A stretch of 64,000 nucleotides of DNA from Comamonadaceae bacterium UBA2121 (GTDB taxonomy: Bacteria; Pseudomonadota; Gammaproteobacteria; Burkholderiales; Burkholderiaceae_C), in assembly GCA_002331385.1 (NCBI GenBank), contig DCYB01000015.1, positions 1 through 64,000 of the forward strand. The letters are read 5' to 3'. Shown piece by piece: positions 62,696-64,000 of this stretch (the stretch's first letter is position 1; every line of letters begins with the position of its first letter). Both the position numbers and the translations under genes were made by a program. The notes below the pieces were generated by a model. The model did no database searches, was not told where the DNA came from, and was given only the letters and a program-made list of their open reading frames with translations.

Positions 62696-64000
62696 ATGCG
62701 TACCTTGAAGAAAATCCTGCTCCTTCTGCTGTTGCTGTTGATCGTGCTGGTGGGGGGCTTCCTGGCGTTGAGCCACCAGCCTGCGATTGGCGCAGGCAAC
62801 CCGCCCGCTGCGGCGAGCTTTTCGCCCCAGCAAATCGAGAAGGGCCGACTGCTGGCAGCGATGGGCGACTGTGCGGTGTGCCACACCGCACCTGGTGGCC
62901 AAACCAACGCGGGCGGTTTACCCATCGCCAGCCCATTCGGCACCATCTACAGCACCAACATCACACCCGATGTGGATACCGGAATCGGACGCTGGACCTA
63001 CGAAGCCTTTGCGCGCGCCATGCGCCATGGGGTGGATCGCGAAGGGAAGTACCTCTACCCCGCATTTCCCTACACCGCATTCACGCATGTGAAGGATGAG
63101 GACCTGCAGGCGCTCTATGCCTTTCTCATGTCGGAACCTGCGGTCAAGTTCGATCCTCCTGAAACGTCGTTGAAATTTCCCTTCAATCTGCGTCCGGGGC
63201 TGGCCGCGTGGAACTGGCTTTTCCTGAAGCGCGGCCCGTTGCCAGACGACTCTTCCATGCCACCGGAATGGAATCGTGGTGCCTACCTGGCGGAGGGACT
63301 GGGACATTGCAGCGCGTGTCACACGCCGCGCAACCAGTTCGGCGCAGAGAAGACGGGTGAACATCATTTCGCAGGCACCACGCTCGATGGCTGGAGCGTC
63401 CCTGCGCTCACCTCGGCTACACCAGCACCCCTGCCGTGGACGGCGGACGATCTCTACCAGTATTTCAAGTTCGGCTTTTCACCACGCCATGGCTCGGCGG
63501 CAGGGCCAATGGCTCCGGTGATTCACGGCCTGTCGCAGCAAAGCGATGCAGACTTGAAGGCGCTGGCCAGCTACGTCATGTCGTACAAGAAGGACACTGC
63601 CGACCCCGGTGATGCACAAGCGTTCGTCGCGAGCAAGTTCGAGAAAAGCAAGTTTGCGCTCGACCATGAAGGCTATCGCCTCTTTGAAGGTGCCTGCGCC
63701 AGTTGCCACAGTGACGCCAGCGACATCAAGGACAGCCTTTTCGGCGTGCGCCCACAGTGGGTGCTCAGCACCAAGGTGTATGCCGACTCGCCCAACAACG
63801 CAGCGCTGGTGGTGTTGAACGGCATACAGTCCGCGCCCACTCCGCAAACCGGCACCATGCCCGCGTTTCGCCACAACCTGAGCGATGCGCAGATTGCCAC
63901 CTTGCTCAACACCATGCGCGAGCAGGCGGGCCTGAAGCCGTGGAACAACCTGCCCGATCAGGTCGCCAAACTGCGCAAGGACACGCAACCCGGTCCCACC
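62696..64000 (+). CDS. Three-heme cytochrome c, 3' truncated by window
   Basis: The frame from ATG 62696 (with AAGGAAAG upstream) is open to the last base, 435 codons with no stop. An N-terminal leucine-rich anchor (residues 5-25) is followed by three heme c sites, CAVCH, CSACH and CASCH. Multi-heme cytochromes of this type accept electrons from periplasmic molybdenum hydroxylases and alcohol/aldehyde dehydrogenases, as in the preceding two genes. The gene is missed by ORF callers that need a stop. Confidence 0.9.
   Translation, partial: MRTLKKILLLLLLLLIVLVGGFLALSHQPAIGAGNPPAAASFSPQQIEKGRLLAAMGDCAVCHTAPGGQTNAGGLPIASPFGTIYSTNITPDVDTGIGRWTYEAFARAMRHGVDREGKYLYPAFPYTAFTHVKDEDLQALYAFLMSEPAVKFDPPETSLKFPFNLRPGLAAWNWLFLKRGPLPDDSSMPPEWNRGAYLAEGLGHCSACHTPRNQFGAEKTGEHHFAGTTLDGWSVPALTSATPAPLPWTADDLYQYFKFGFSPRHGSAAGPMAPVIHGLSQQSDADLKALASYVMSYKKDTADPGDAQAFVASKFEKSKFALDHEGYRLFEGACASCHSDASDIKDSLFGVRPQWVLSTKVYADSPNNAALVVLNGIQSAPTPQTGTMPAFRHNLSDAQIATLLNTMREQAGLKPWNNLPDQVAKLRKDTQPGPT

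Overview
The window is about 64 kb of GC-rich bacterial chromosome. Gene content and protein style suggest a betaproteobacterium of the order Burkholderiales, most likely a Comamonadaceae member (Comamonas/Acidovorax/Diaphorobacter-like). That placement is an inference from recognisable families, not a computed result.

Layout. (1) 1-4.1 kb is the end of a prophage: a glycine-rich tail fibre, a lysis cassette (endolysin, Rz with nested Rz1, small membrane proteins) and a three-gene reverse mini-operon. It abuts selC, the tRNA-Sec gene, which is a classic integration site. (2) 4.1-14.5 kb is a selenocysteine cassette on the minus strand: the selenocysteine-containing formate dehydrogenase genes fdoG (in-frame UGA plus SECIS), fdoH, fdoI, fdhE, selA, selB and the tRNA, with fdhD divergent. 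(3) 14.5-31.4 kb is mostly housekeeping: a YbbP-like permease, truncated hemoglobin, LemA plus M48 protease, an orphan RHS protein, Smr, RadC, FKBP-IspH, a CNNM/CorC protein, SerS, DUF1232 and an FMN-dependent hydroxy-acid oxidase. (4) 31.4-36.5 kb holds two TonB-dependent receptors, one under a clear Fur box and one of the copper-receptor type next to DUF2946. (5) 36.7-41.8 kb is a sulfide-oxidation unit: TauE exporter, phosphatase-like/SQR fusion and persulfide dioxygenase, facing a sigma-54 activator that carries the FisR cysteine triad; a sigma-54 promoter and an upstream inverted repeat are visible. (6) 42-53.3 kb holds a gamma-glutamyltransferase, a two-component system, a metallo-hydrolase, a transglutaminase-like protein and two GGDEF proteins, one with a degenerate EAL domain.

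(7) 53.8-59.5 kb is the most unusual region: eight same-strand, closely packed genes that I cannot assign to any named system. They encode a winged-helix-like protein, a small Ras-like (MglA/CvnD-type) GTPase, an ABC ATPase fused to a protein-tyrosine/dual-specificity phosphatase, four roadblock/LC7-type or roadblock-like proteins (one behind a winged helix), and a fusion of [2Fe-2S] ferredoxin, barrel, truncated globin and zinc ribbon. I infer a GTPase-roadblock signalling system coupled to redox or gas sensing, with a built-in phosphatase. It recalls actinobacterial conservons and MglA/MglB but has different partners.

(8) 59.6-64 kb is a periplasmic molybdenum hydroxylase of the isoquinoline 1-oxidoreductase type: a 2Fe-2S subunit, a Tat-exported molybdopterin subunit and a three-heme cytochrome c that runs off the window.
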